NCBI GenBank assembly: GCA_964503475.1
Contig: CAZCZU010000031.1
Coordinates: forward strand, 1 to 32,397
Direction: 5' to 3'
DNA from: CAZCZU01 sp964503475
GTDB lineage: Bacteria; Pseudomonadota; Zetaproteobacteria; Mariprofundales; Mariprofundaceae
DNA: 32,397 bases
Below are positions 16,997-25,270 of the stretch, piece by piece (the stretch's first letter is position 1; each line of letters opens with the position of its first letter). Made by a program: the position numbers and the translations under genes. Below the pieces are notes generated by a model that did no database searches, was not told the DNA's origin, and worked only from the letters and a program-made list of their open reading frames with translations.

Positions 16997-18048
16997 GATG
17001 CCTGCTCCACAATGTCTAATATCTCTCGCCAAACCATGCTGCTGCCCAACTGGTCGAGACAGTCGCTGCGGCTATCCTGCCGCCGGTCGCAACCCTCCAG
17101 CTGGCAGGGAACACACGCCTGGGAACCCTGCATCAGATGGATATTGCCGACGCGCTGGATGGCTCCCGCAAACGACGGATGGTAGGGGGTGTTGCCGTCA
17201 AAGTCATTCGGCCACGGTCCCCAGCGGCGCGGATCGGTCGGGCCATAGAGGGCTACGACCGGCACATCGGTGCTGGCGGCGAGATGGGTGTTGGCCGTAT
17301 CGAGCCCGACATAGCAGCGGGCATGATGGCTCAGGCAGGCCAGCTGCGGCCAGCTCAGTTCACCCGCCAGGATGCGCACGCGCTCCCCGGGCAACCCTTT
17401 GCTCAGGGCTGCGGCCTTATTCGCCTCGCCGGGGCCTCCGGTCAGGACCAGGTTGAGGCCATGATCGATGATATGCGTAAACAGTTCGCGCCAGTGGGCA
17501 TCGGGCCACAGCTTGTAGGGCCAGCGGGCGAAGGGGTGGGCATGGATGTAGGGGGCATCATTCCAGGCAAGTGCCGCCTCGACGGCTGCCTTGTCGGTAT
17601 CGGTCCACTCGATGCCGACCCGGCGGCTGGGGGTGACCCCGGCCATGGCGGCCAGCTCGATGGCGTAACTGACCATATGATCTTCCGGGCGATTGCAGAT
17701 CCACTTGTCGGAGAGGATGCGTTTCCAGGCATCCTGGCCGCGCGATGGCACCAGCGCACAGGTGCGGCGGGCCGCCGTCAGGGCGACGGCCATCGGCCGG
17801 TCGGCGCCATTGATGACGCAGGCGACATCGTACCGTTTGTAGAGCCTGCGAATCAGCCGGATCGTGTCGCCGATGTTCGGATGCAGGATGTGAATCTCGC
17901 TGGCGAAGGGCTGATTCTCAATCATCCCTTGTGTGCCGGGGGCCACCAGCCAGTCGACTTCATAGCCCGCCTGATGCAGCGAGCGGGCCAGCGGCGTGGC
18001 CAGCAGGGTGTCGCCGAGAAAGCGGCAGACAACGACCAGGGCACGCAC
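16993..18048 (-). CDS. Glycosyltransferase family 9 (heptosyltransferase-like)
   Basis: A 351-residue GT9 protein. The N-terminus RALVVVCRFLGDTLLATPLARSL has the conserved LGD loop. The C-terminal ADP-heptose domain shows VLTGGPGEANKA, CYVGLDTANTHLAA and VVALYGPTDPRRWGP. A CVPCQLEGC cysteine cluster near the end is typical of the family. It is the third GT9 enzyme in the operon after WaaC and WaaF and resembles WaaQ-type transferases that add a branch heptose. It starts 10 nt downstream of the isoprenylcysteine-methyltransferase-like gene, and its TGA overlaps the TTG start of the carbamoyltransferase. Confidence 0.87.
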   Translation of the reverse strand: MRALVVVCRFLGDTLLATPLARSLHQAGYEVDWLVAPGTQGMIENQPFASEIHILHPNIGDTIRLIRRLYKRYDVACVINGADRPMAVALTAARRTCALVPSRGQDAWKRILSDKWICNRPEDHMVSYAIELAAMAGVTPSRRVGIEWTDTDKAAVEAALAWNDAPYIHAHPFARWPYKLWPDAHWRELFTHIIDHGLNLVLTGGPGEANKAAALSKGLPGERVRILAGELSWPQLACLSHHARCYVGLDTANTHLAASTDVPVVALYGPTDPRRWGPWPNDFDGNTPYHPSFAGAIQRVGNIHLMQGSQACVPCQLEGCDRRQDSRSDCLDQLGSSMVWREILDIVEQAS

Positions 18049-18058
18049 GGTCGCTTGC

Positions 18059-18622
18059 TTAGCCCTGCAGCCAGCGCTTCACGCAGAAGATACCGATAAA
18101 CAGCAGGATACCGCCCAGCATGGCCAGGGCATTCTTGTGTTCGCGGTGCTTGATCACCAGTGGCCAGGAGAACTGGCCCTGGGCCGGATAGTTGGTCCAC
18201 TTCGGCCAGAAGAGCGGTACCACGGCGGCCCACTTGTCGTACTCCTCGCCGAAGATGTTGCGCACGAAGGCGGCCTCGTTGCGCAGGGCCGGGCGATAGA
18301 TCACCGTGAAGGCGGCCATGGCCAGCAGTTCTGTCCAGATATTGGCGGCCATGATGCAGAAACCGAGCAGCACCATGCCGTTGAAGAAGTAGAGCGGATT
18401 GCGCGTGAAGCGGTAGGGGCCAGCCGTGGCCAGCCTGGTGTTCTTGTCGATGTAGCCGGAGGCCCAGGTGCGTCCCGCCTCGCCGAGAGCCACGACCAGC
18501 GCGCCGATGGCCAGCGACAGCGGTGTCGGGCAGGCGAAAACCAGCAGCAGGATAACGACGGGGGCAGTGGCCCAGATGCGGTGGCCAAAGCACCACTCCT
18601 CCAGTTTTGCGTACCAGTTCAT
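18059..18622 (-). CDS. Isoprenylcysteine carboxyl methyltransferase-family membrane protein
   Basis: A 187-residue integral membrane methyltransferase of the ICMT/PEMT type. Hydrophobic helices lie at about 18-45, 85-115 and 160-180. The SAM-binding signature is GPYRFTRNPLYFFNG at about 67-81, followed by RNEAAFVRNIFGEEYDKWAAVVPLFWP. The ATG overlaps the upstream methyltransferase stop as ATGA. Bacteria lack prenylated CaaX proteins, so the substrate must be something else. Inside an LPS operon, methylation of a lipid-linked or membrane-proximal glycan is the natural guess, but nothing in the sequence proves it. Confidence 0.82.
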   Translation of the reverse strand: MNWYAKLEEWCFGHRIWATAPVVILLLVFACPTPLSLAIGALVVALGEAGRTWASGYIDKNTRLATAGPYRFTRNPLYFFNGMVLLGFCIMAANIWTELLAMAAFTVIYRPALRNEAAFVRNIFGEEYDKWAAVVPLFWPKWTNYPAQGQFSWPLVIKHREHKNALAMLGGILLFIGIFCVKRWLQG

Positions 18623-19131
18623 GCCATAGGCTCCTTGCGAAATTCCGCGATAATCTCCCGGATGGGGAAAAATTTGGCCAGCGACCGCTCGAAGCGGTAC
18701 TGGCCCATCAATGCCTTGCACAGGCGTGCCGGCAGGGTCGAGCAGCGCAGGTCGAGTTTGACCATCGAAAAGCGGCACTGATAGTAGACCGTGCTCCCCT
18801 GCTGGGTGAAATGGTGCAGCGCCTGCGAGGCGAAGTGGTGGAAGTGGGTTGGATCGCCCCAGCTGGTCCAGTGGGTGTAGTGGGGTGTTTTGACCAGCAG
18901 CGTGCCGCCGGGCTTCAGTACCCGCCAGCACTCCTCCATCAGCCGTACCGGGCTCTTCACATGTTCGATGACATGGCTGCAGACCACATGGTCGAAGGAG
19001 GCATCGGCGAACGGGAAATAGCCGCACTCGAAATCGGCCAGCACATCGGCGGCAGAATCCGGATGGTGATCCAGTCCGATCGCCCCCGGCGCCTTGTTTG
19101 GGCCGCAACCGATATCCAGTGTCTGCGTCAT
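18619..19131 (-). CDS. Small class I SAM methyltransferase
   Basis: A 170-residue Methyltransf_11-like protein. Motif I (TLDIGCGPNKAPGAIGLD) is at the very N-terminus, so there is no N-terminal cap. FPFADASFDHVVCSHVIEHVKSP and LKPGGTLLVKTPHY complete the core. THWTSWGDPTHFHHFASQAL is a His-rich stretch seen in related polysaccharide-locus methyltransferases. It starts in an ATGA overlap with carbamoyltransferase copy 2 and ends in an ATGA overlap with the ICMT-like gene, so all three are made together. Sugar or glycan methylation is inferred. Confidence 0.83.
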   Translation of the reverse strand: MTQTLDIGCGPNKAPGAIGLDHHPDSAADVLADFECGYFPFADASFDHVVCSHVIEHVKSPVRLMEECWRVLKPGGTLLVKTPHYTHWTSWGDPTHFHHFASQALHHFTQQGSTVYYQCRFSMVKLDLRCSTLPARLCKALMGQYRFERSLAKFFPIREIIAEFRKEPMA

Positions 19132-20846
19132 GCCTTCTCTCCACGCGTCAGGCGGTTGCCGACGATCAGGGCATCGATGTTGCCGAGCTGATAGGCACGC
19201 ACGGCATCGGCCGCGCTACAGACGATCGGCTCCTCATGCATGTTGAAGCTGGTGTTGATCAGCGCCGGCACCCCGGTCCTGGCATGGAAGGCCTTGAGGA
19301 TGGCATACACCTCGGGGTTGTCCGCCTCACGCAGCACCTGCGGCCGGGCCGTGCCGTCGACATGGATGGCGGCCGGGATGTTCTTTTTGGCGATCTCGGC
19401 GGCATCGTAGGTGATGGTCATGAAGCGGGCCGCCACGTGCTCCGGCTTCCACTCGGGGAAGTACTCGGCCGCATACTCCTCCATGATGATCGGGGCAAAG
19501 GGCATGAACTCGGTGCGCTGCAGCCGCTCATTGAGCCACTTGTTGATGGTCGGATCCGAGCAGGAGGCGAACAGCGTGCGGTTGCCCAGGGCCCTGGGGC
19601 CGTACTCCATGCGTCCGGCGGCACGCGCCACCACCTTGCCGGAGGCCAGCAGCTCGGCCACTGCGGACGCCAGGTCGGCAGGGGTTTCGCCCGCAATACC
19701 GGCTGCGGCGAGGGCTGCATCCGCGGCTTCGGCACTGATATCCGGACCGAGGTAACAGCTGTCGAGGAACTGCGGCTGCATACCGTCATTCGCCTCCGCG
19801 CAGGCGACAAGGGCGGCACCGACCGCCAGGCCGCCGTCGCCCATGTTGGGGTGGATGTAGAGGTTCTCGACCTCTTCGATCTCCAGAATGCGCTGGTTCA
19901 GCTTCACGTTGGCAAACACGCCGCCGGCCACGGCGATTTTGCTGATCCCGGTGCGCTGTACCCACGCGCGCACAAAATGGACCAGCACCGTTTCGGTGAA
20001 GTACTGGATGCCGGCCGCGATCTCCTCGCGGCTCATGCCTTCGGTCATCTCGTCCAGGATCGGCCCGGCAAAGCGGCCGTAGGCGAGCTCCAGCAGCGTG
20101 CCGTCAAAGCGCGGGTAGTCGCCGGCAAGATCGACATGCGCCAGCAGCTTGTCGCCGAAGGGGAGCGGGTCGCCGTAGGCGGCCAGACCCAGTACCTTGC
20201 CCTCGTGGCGGTGCGGCTTGAAGCCCAGGTGGGTGGTGACGCTGGAATAGACGCCGCCGACCGAGTGGGGCTGGGCAATGGCGCACTGCTGTTCCAGCTT
20301 GCCGTTTTTGCCGATCCAGACGCCGCCGCAGTGGGCGTCGCCGGCCGCGTCCAGCGTGATTACCAGGATATCGCCCTTGTTCCACGGTGCGCAGTAGTAG
20401 GCGCTGCCGGCATGGGCATCGTGGTGTCGGATACGTTCCAGATGCTTGCCGGAGAGCTTGTGCGGTACGTTGGGCAGGCCGAGGATGGCGGCACCCAGCG
20501 TATTGATCGGGAAATCGATCAGCCGTTTGCGGTAGTGGCTGCGGCTGGCATCGCTCGGGGCCTGTTTGGCCAGCAGACGGTAGTTGTCCATCGTGTCCCA
20601 GAAGAAGCGCATGCGGCTCCAGCCGGCCAGGGCCACCTGATCGACGGCTCCCTTCTCCAGGGCCTCCTCCAGCGCACACTCGATCGCCTGCAGCGGATAG
20701 GCGGCATCGTTCTTGATGCGCGAAAGACGCTCCTCCTCCATGGCAAAGAGCACCTTGCCATCGCGGATCAGGGCCGCGCTGCCGTTGTGGCGGTAGCCGC
20801 GTTTCGGCTTGTTGGCATCGTAGCCGTAAATTCCGAGCCAGTTCAT
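19128..20846 (-). CDS. NodU/TobZ-type carbamoyltransferase (copy 2)
   Basis: A 572-residue carbamoyltransferase. The Kae1-like N-terminal half has GIYGYDA, EEERLSRIKND and the metal-binding HHDAHAGSAYY. The C-terminal YrdC-like half carries MEYGPRALGNR, FMPFAPIIMEE, HVDGTARPQ and INTSFNMHEEP. From AGGVFANVKLNQ to the end it is almost identical to copy 3, whereas the first 310 or so residues are much more divergent. Known family enzymes choose their acceptor in the N-terminal domain, so the copies probably carbamoylate different positions or sugars. It overlaps both neighbours by ATGA. Confidence 0.9.
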   Translation of the reverse strand: MNWLGIYGYDANKPKRGYRHNGSAALIRDGKVLFAMEEERLSRIKNDAAYPLQAIECALEEALEKGAVDQVALAGWSRMRFFWDTMDNYRLLAKQAPSDASRSHYRKRLIDFPINTLGAAILGLPNVPHKLSGKHLERIRHHDAHAGSAYYCAPWNKGDILVITLDAAGDAHCGGVWIGKNGKLEQQCAIAQPHSVGGVYSSVTTHLGFKPHRHEGKVLGLAAYGDPLPFGDKLLAHVDLAGDYPRFDGTLLELAYGRFAGPILDEMTEGMSREEIAAGIQYFTETVLVHFVRAWVQRTGISKIAVAGGVFANVKLNQRILEIEEVENLYIHPNMGDGGLAVGAALVACAEANDGMQPQFLDSCYLGPDISAEAADAALAAAGIAGETPADLASAVAELLASGKVVARAAGRMEYGPRALGNRTLFASCSDPTINKWLNERLQRTEFMPFAPIIMEEYAAEYFPEWKPEHVAARFMTITYDAAEIAKKNIPAAIHVDGTARPQVLREADNPEVYAILKAFHARTGVPALINTSFNMHEEPIVCSAADAVRAYQLGNIDALIVGNRLTRGEKA

Positions 20847-21645
20847 GCGCTCTCTCCAAGGGTCAGGCGGTTGCCGACGATCAGGGCGTCGATGTTGCCG
20901 AGCGTGAAGGCACGCACGGCATCGGCCGCGTTACAGACAATCGGCTCTTCATGCATATTGAAACTGGTGTTGATCAGGGCCGGTACACCGGTTTTGGCAT
21001 GGAAGGCCTTGAGCATGGCATAGACTTCCGGGTTGTCCGCTTCGCGCAGCACCTGCGGCCGTGCCGTGCCGTCGACATGGATGGCGGCCGGGATGTTCTT
21101 TTTGGCGATCTCGGAGGCATCGTAGGTGATGGTCATGAAGCGGGCCGCCACATGCTCGGGCTTCCAGGCCGGGAAGTATTCGGCCGCATACTCTTCCATG
21201 ATGATCGGGGCAAAGGGCATGAACTCGGTGCGCTGCAGCCGGTCGTTGAGCCACTTGTTGATCGAAGGATCCGAGCAGGAGGCGAACAGGGTACGGTTGC
21301 CCAGGGCCCTGGGGCCGTACTCCATGCGACCTGCGGCACGCGCTACCACCTTGCCGGAGGCCAGCAGTTCGGCCGCGCGTGCCGCCATATCGGCGGGCAC
21401 TTCACCCTTGATCCCCGCATCGGCAAGGGCTGCATCGGCCGCTTCATCGGAAATATCCGGGCCGAGGTAACAGGTGTCGAGGAACTGCGGCGTCATGCCG
21501 TTGTTGGCCGCAGCATAGGCGACAAGGGCCGCGCCGACAGCGAGGCCGCCATCGCCCATGTTGGGATGGATGTAGAGGTTCTCCACCTCGTCCAGCTCCA
21601 GGATGCGCTGGTTCAGCTTCACGTTGGCGAAGACGCCGCCAGCCA
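19145..21645 (-). repeat. Direct repeat of carbamoyltransferase 3' halves
   Basis: The 3' halves of copies 2 and 3 (about 19145-19925 and 20860-21640) align at a constant offset of 1,715 nt with no net indel and long identical stretches, for example around the HVDGTARPQ and RALGNR codons. The 5' halves of the same genes do not match closely. This looks like tandem duplication with later homogenisation of the shared part. The repeat could support recombination that deletes one copy. Confidence 0.8.
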
Positions 21646-22558
21646 GCGCCAGCAGCGAGCAGTCGTGACGGCGACAGAGATCACGGACCATGGCGGTGGC
21701 CACCTGCTCGGCCCAGGTCTGGATGCCGGCCGCGATCGCCTCGCGTGAAAGGCCATCGCAGAGCCTGGCCATGGCCGCCTTGCCCTCATCGGAATTCGGG
21801 CGCAGGACCAGCAGTACCAGATCGGCATCGAGCATGTTGTGCCAGTCACCCAGGCGGGTTTTGGCCAGCAGGCGCTCGCACAGGGTGGTCGGATCGCCAT
21901 GGGCAGCCAGGCCCACGATCTTGCCCTCGTGCCGGTTGGGGGTGAAGCCGAGATGGCCGGTGAAGGCGGCGTAGATGTGGCCGATCGAGTTCAGGGCATC
22001 GTAGTGTTCGATATGGGTGAGTGTGCCTTTCTCGCCGATCCAGGCGGAGCCGGCGGCAAAATCGCCCTGACCATCCAGAGTCAGCACCAGCATGCGCGCA
22101 TCCCCGAACGGGGCGCAGTAGTAGGCACTGGCGGCATGCGCATGGTGATGCTCGCAGATCTCGATCGGGCAGTGCGCGATCTTTTCGGGCAGCGTACGGC
22201 GGCGAATACGCAGCAGGCGTGCCCAGCGGGCCGACTGCTGCTTCCAGTAGAAGCGCTTCAATTCGGGACTATCGTTGGCCACCCGTTTCAGATGCCTGAA
22301 CAGGCGGTCGAGCATCGGCTTCTGCTGCAGCGGCGACAGCCAGGAGAGCGCCGCGCTTGATACGCTGCGCGGACCGACATATTCGAGCGCATGCTCGATG
22401 GCGCGGAAAGGGTACTGCACATCCTGCTTGATGCGCGAGAAACGCTCCTCGTTGGAGGCGGCAAGCACACGGCCGTTTTCGAGCAGGCAGGCACCCGAGT
22501 CGTGCGAACCGCGTTCCGGTGCATGCGCCGAGTCGCCGTTGATGCCGATAATGATCAT
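20843..22558 (-). CDS. NodU/TobZ-type carbamoyltransferase (copy 3)
   Basis: A 571-residue carbamoyltransferase. The N-terminal Kae1-like half shows GINGDSA, NEERFSRIKQD, the metal-binding EHHHAHAASAYY and LTLDGQGD. A basic insertion-like stretch (RRTLPEKIAHCP) lies before the His cluster. The YrdC-like half is nearly identical to copy 2. The start is the ATG at 22558, which overlaps the DUF3108 gene's stop as ATGA, has AAGG about 8 nt upstream and aligns with its paralogues; a frame open to 22741 lies inside the DUF3108 gene. It is the first of the three carbamoyltransferases to be transcribed. Confidence 0.9.
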   Translation of the reverse strand: MIIIGINGDSAHAPERGSHDSGACLLENGRVLAASNEERFSRIKQDVQYPFRAIEHALEYVGPRSVSSAALSWLSPLQQKPMLDRLFRHLKRVANDSPELKRFYWKQQSARWARLLRIRRRTLPEKIAHCPIEICEHHHAHAASAYYCAPFGDARMLVLTLDGQGDFAAGSAWIGEKGTLTHIEHYDALNSIGHIYAAFTGHLGFTPNRHEGKIVGLAAHGDPTTLCERLLAKTRLGDWHNMLDADLVLLVLRPNSDEGKAAMARLCDGLSREAIAAGIQTWAEQVATAMVRDLCRRHDCSLLALAGGVFANVKLNQRILELDEVENLYIHPNMGDGGLAVGAALVAYAAANNGMTPQFLDTCYLGPDISDEAADAALADAGIKGEVPADMAARAAELLASGKVVARAAGRMEYGPRALGNRTLFASCSDPSINKWLNDRLQRTEFMPFAPIIMEEYAAEYFPAWKPEHVAARFMTITYDASEIAKKNIPAAIHVDGTARPQVLREADNPEVYAMLKAFHAKTGVPALINTSFNMHEEPIVCNAADAVRAFTLGNIDALIVGNRLTLGESA

Positions 22559-23295
22559 GGAGCCGCCTTGTAGTCGTCGAGAATGGCGACGATATGACCA
22601 ATCTTGATCTTGGCCGTCATCTTGATGGGGATATGTCGCGCGTCGTTCGTCATCCAGATTTTGATCTTTCCCGTGCTTGAGAACACTCCGGCCGTCAACA
22701 GTTTGGGTTCGACGATCAAACACTCGACGTGCCCACCCCATGGTGCCTTCAGCATTACCGTTTTCTTGCTGACCGTGACAAGAATCGAATAGTTCTTGCG
22801 CGAATCGAATACCGGAACCTCCACCTTCGTATCCGGTTTCAGCTCCAGGGAGCGAACCTTAAAGAAGGCGTCGATGACATTCAAATGCCCGGCCGGCACG
22901 TCGTAGTAGTCGGTGCGCTTGTTCTGCGTGTAGGCCACCCGGTTTTTCTGCCACTGGAACTCGGTCAGCTTTTTGGCGTGGTAGCTGCGCTCATGCTGCT
23001 CGATCTCGAAGCGGGTGCTCTGCATCCCGTTTCCCTGGCAGATGCCTTCGGAGACGATGGTGTCGCGCACCTTCTTGAACAGGTCGAGGAACTTGTTGGT
23101 TTTGGCCAGCGTGTGCACGCGATAGGCATCCTTGCCATTGCCGGCCACGGTCATCGTGGCCGTGCCGGCATTGATGAACTCCCAGCCCACACCGAAGACC
23201 AGCTGTTCGCCGACATAGGGCATGCAATCCCTGGTGGCAGCGATAGCGGGCACGGGCAGGGCCAGCAGAAGCCCGGCGATCAACAGCTTTTTCAT
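22555..23295 (-). CDS. DUF3108 exported protein
   Basis: A 246-residue protein with a clear Sec signal peptide (KK, then LLIAGLLLALPVPAIA, with likely cleavage after AIAA). The mature part is the DUF3108 type: GEQLVFGVGWEFINAGTATM near the N-terminus, then a mostly beta pattern ending PIKMTAKIKIGHIVAILDDY. The family is periplasmic or outer-membrane-facing with no settled function. Its position between waaC and three carbamoyltransferases, with 4-nt overlaps on both sides, ties it to LPS or envelope biogenesis here. It has no recognisable catalytic motif. Confidence 0.82.
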   Translation of the reverse strand: MKKLLIAGLLLALPVPAIAATRDCMPYVGEQLVFGVGWEFINAGTATMTVAGNGKDAYRVHTLAKTNKFLDLFKKVRDTIVSEGICQGNGMQSTRFEIEQHERSYHAKKLTEFQWQKNRVAYTQNKRTDYYDVPAGHLNVIDAFFKVRSLELKPDTKVEVPVFDSRKNYSILVTVSKKTVMLKAPWGGHVECLIVEPKLLTAGVFSSTGKIKIWMTNDARHIPIKMTAKIKIGHIVAILDDYKAAP

Positions 23296-24302
23296 ATCTT
23301 TACCTCCCGCCAGGCCTGCACGATCGCTTCCGCTTTCAGTGCCGGCAGGCAGACAAACTCATTGCATTCGCGCTTGAAACACGGACCGCACTCCGGATTC
23401 GACTCGACCTGGACATCATACTCGCCCAGGGGGGCCGAGTTCCACGAGGCGGAAGGGCCCCAATAGGTGACGGTCGGTGCAGCCAGGGCGGCGGCCAGGT
23501 GCAGCAGGCCGGTATCGGTGCCGATCACGGTGCGGGCATGCAGCAGCAGGCCGCAGAGCGGCATCATGGCGAGCCGGCGCGGCAATACCGTGGCGCCGGT
23601 CACCCCGGCCAGTTCGTTGGCCTTTTGCTGCTCCGCATCATTGCCCCAGCTGAGCAGGCAGGTGGAGCCCTCTGCCTGAATCGCCCCGATCACCTCGCGC
23701 CAGGTGCCGAATGGCAGCTGCTTGGTCTGCCAGCCGCCGCCAATATGCATGACGGTGTAGCCCTGTGGCTGCAGTTGCAGTTCGGCAAGCATGGCAGCAC
23801 CTGCCTGTTGGATCGCTTCGTTTTTTTGGATGTGTGGTGGGGCGTAGGGGACGGGATCGCGCCGGTCGGCGAAAGGGGCGGCCGCGATGCGGCGATACTT
23901 CTGCACGACGTGGCGATCGGCCGGATCGAACGATACGCACGACACCAGCAGTCGGTTGGGCCACTCGGGGCTGAAGCGGCGGTCAAAGCCGTAAACGGGG
24001 CGGGCGATGGCGCGGGCGATCAGGCCCGATTTGATCAGGCCCTGCAGATCGAGCACGGCATCGAAATGTTCACGGCGCAGCTTTCGGATCATCTGCCAGG
24101 CGGCATGCAGGGGCGCATCTCCTTTCAGGGCCACGCTGTGCACCTTCACCTGTGGCGGAAATACCTCGGTGGCAAATGCGAAGCGCTCATCGACCAGCCA
24201 GTGCACCTCGTCCACCTCGGGGCGGGCCAGCAGGTCGTCCAGGGCCGGCAGGGTGTGAATGAGATCGCCGAAGGCGGAGAGCTTGACGACAAGAATCTTC
24301 AT
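23292..24302 (-). CDS. waaC: Lipopolysaccharide heptosyltransferase I
   Basis: A 336-residue GT9 enzyme that adds the first L-glycero-D-manno-heptose to Kdo of the inner core. The N-terminus ILVVKLSAFGDLIHTLPAL matches WaaC closely, followed by VHWLVDERFAFATEVF and LDLQGLIKSGLIARAI. The donor domain shows MHIGGGWQTKQLP, VIGTDTGLLHLAAAL and TVTYWGPSASWNSAP. A CGPCFKREC cluster closes the protein. Its ATG overlaps the waaF stop as ATGA, and its own stop overlaps the DUF3108 start. Confidence 0.9.
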   Translation of the reverse strand: MKILVVKLSAFGDLIHTLPALDDLLARPEVDEVHWLVDERFAFATEVFPPQVKVHSVALKGDAPLHAAWQMIRKLRREHFDAVLDLQGLIKSGLIARAIARPVYGFDRRFSPEWPNRLLVSCVSFDPADRHVVQKYRRIAAAPFADRRDPVPYAPPHIQKNEAIQQAGAAMLAELQLQPQGYTVMHIGGGWQTKQLPFGTWREVIGAIQAEGSTCLLSWGNDAEQQKANELAGVTGATVLPRRLAMMPLCGLLLHARTVIGTDTGLLHLAAALAAPTVTYWGPSASWNSAPLGEYDVQVESNPECGPCFKRECNEFVCLPALKAEAIVQAWREVKI

Positions 24303-25270
24303 GCCGCAAGCCGTTCAAGGCAGGCTGCCAGCACAGCGGCCGGCTTCAGGTTGGCCATGCACGGGTGACCGGCCACCGTGCATTCGCGTTGCAGGCAGGG
24401 GCTGCACCCGGCCGGATTGTAGAGGATGGTGACCGGGCCGCTGGGGGCTGTGCGCTCGGGATCGGTGGCGCCGAACAGGCCGACCGTGGGAATTCCCAGG
24501 CCTGCCGCCACATGCATCAGGCCGGAGTCGTTGCAAAGCATCAGGCGGGCTGCGGCGACCACCTGCAGGGCCTGGCGCAGGCTGGTCTGGCCGGTGGCAT
24601 TCCAGGATGCTCCCCGGATGCCGGAAGTGGTGGCTTCGGCAATGGCTCGCTCCTCCGGTGTGCCGAGGATAATCGGCTGCCACCCCGCATCGGAGAGGCC
24701 GGCCAGCACCTCGGCGTAGGCGATATGCGGGTAGCGCTTGGCGCCGCCGAACTGGGCCCCCGGCGCCACGCAGATGGCACGGGTGGAGTCGATGTCGTGT
24801 GCGCGCATCAGGGCGGCTCCCGCTTCCCGTTCGGCTTGTGGCGCCAGCATCGAGACTTCGCGTTTGGCCGGAACGATGCCCATCTGTTCAATGAGATCGA
24901 GGAAGTAGAGGCGATGGTGTTCGGTGGCCATGTCGAGATGCGGCCTGAACGGATGGGTCAGCAGCAGGCGGCGCCACTGGCCGCGAAAACCGATGCGCAT
25001 GGCGATGCCGGCCCGCCGCGCCTCGCGGGCGGCGCTGAAGCTGTTGCGCAGCAGGACGGCCATGTCGGCATTCTCCGGCGGGTTGGCACTGTATGTCGCG
25101 CTGCCGAGATTGAGGAACGGCAACAGGTCGGCCAGCCAGGCGCGGCCTGTCAGGCTGATGCGGGCATCGGGATAGGCCTCGTACAGGGCATGCATGGCCG
25201 GCTGTGCCATGACCACATCGCCCAGCCAGTTCGGAGCCAGGATAGCCAGATGGCGAGGGGGATTAATCAT
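24299..25270 (-). CDS. waaF: Lipopolysaccharide heptosyltransferase II
   Basis: A 323-residue GT9 enzyme that adds the second heptose of the inner core. ILAPNWLGDVVMAQPAMHALY is the typical WaaF opening, with LGD in the active-site loop. The C-terminal ADP-heptose domain has APGAQFGGAKRYP, LCNDSGLMHVAAGLGIPTVGLFGATDP and CSPCLQREC with GHPCM, a WaaF hallmark. The start overlaps the stop of the upstream methyltransferase by 8 nt. Together with waaC it completes the diheptosyl inner core. Confidence 0.92.
   Translation of the reverse strand: MINPPRHLAILAPNWLGDVVMAQPAMHALYEAYPDARISLTGRAWLADLLPFLNLGSATYSANPPENADMAVLLRNSFSAAREARRAGIAMRIGFRGQWRRLLLTHPFRPHLDMATEHHRLYFLDLIEQMGIVPAKREVSMLAPQAEREAGAALMRAHDIDSTRAICVAPGAQFGGAKRYPHIAYAEVLAGLSDAGWQPIILGTPEERAIAEATTSGIRGASWNATGQTSLRQALQVVAAARLMLCNDSGLMHVAAGLGIPTVGLFGATDPERTAPSGPVTILYNPAGCSPCLQRECTVAGHPCMANLKPAAVLAACLERLAA

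Noticed and set aside
15269..17185. A 638-codon plus-strand frame
   Set aside because: It is the antisense shadow of carbamoyltransferase copy 1; similar frames occur opposite copies 2 and 3 because they share sequence.
15275..22558. CRISPR-like or mobile-element origin of the repeats
   Set aside because: The repeated DNA is coding sequence of paralogous enzymes; there are no short spaced repeats, transposases or terminal inverted repeats.
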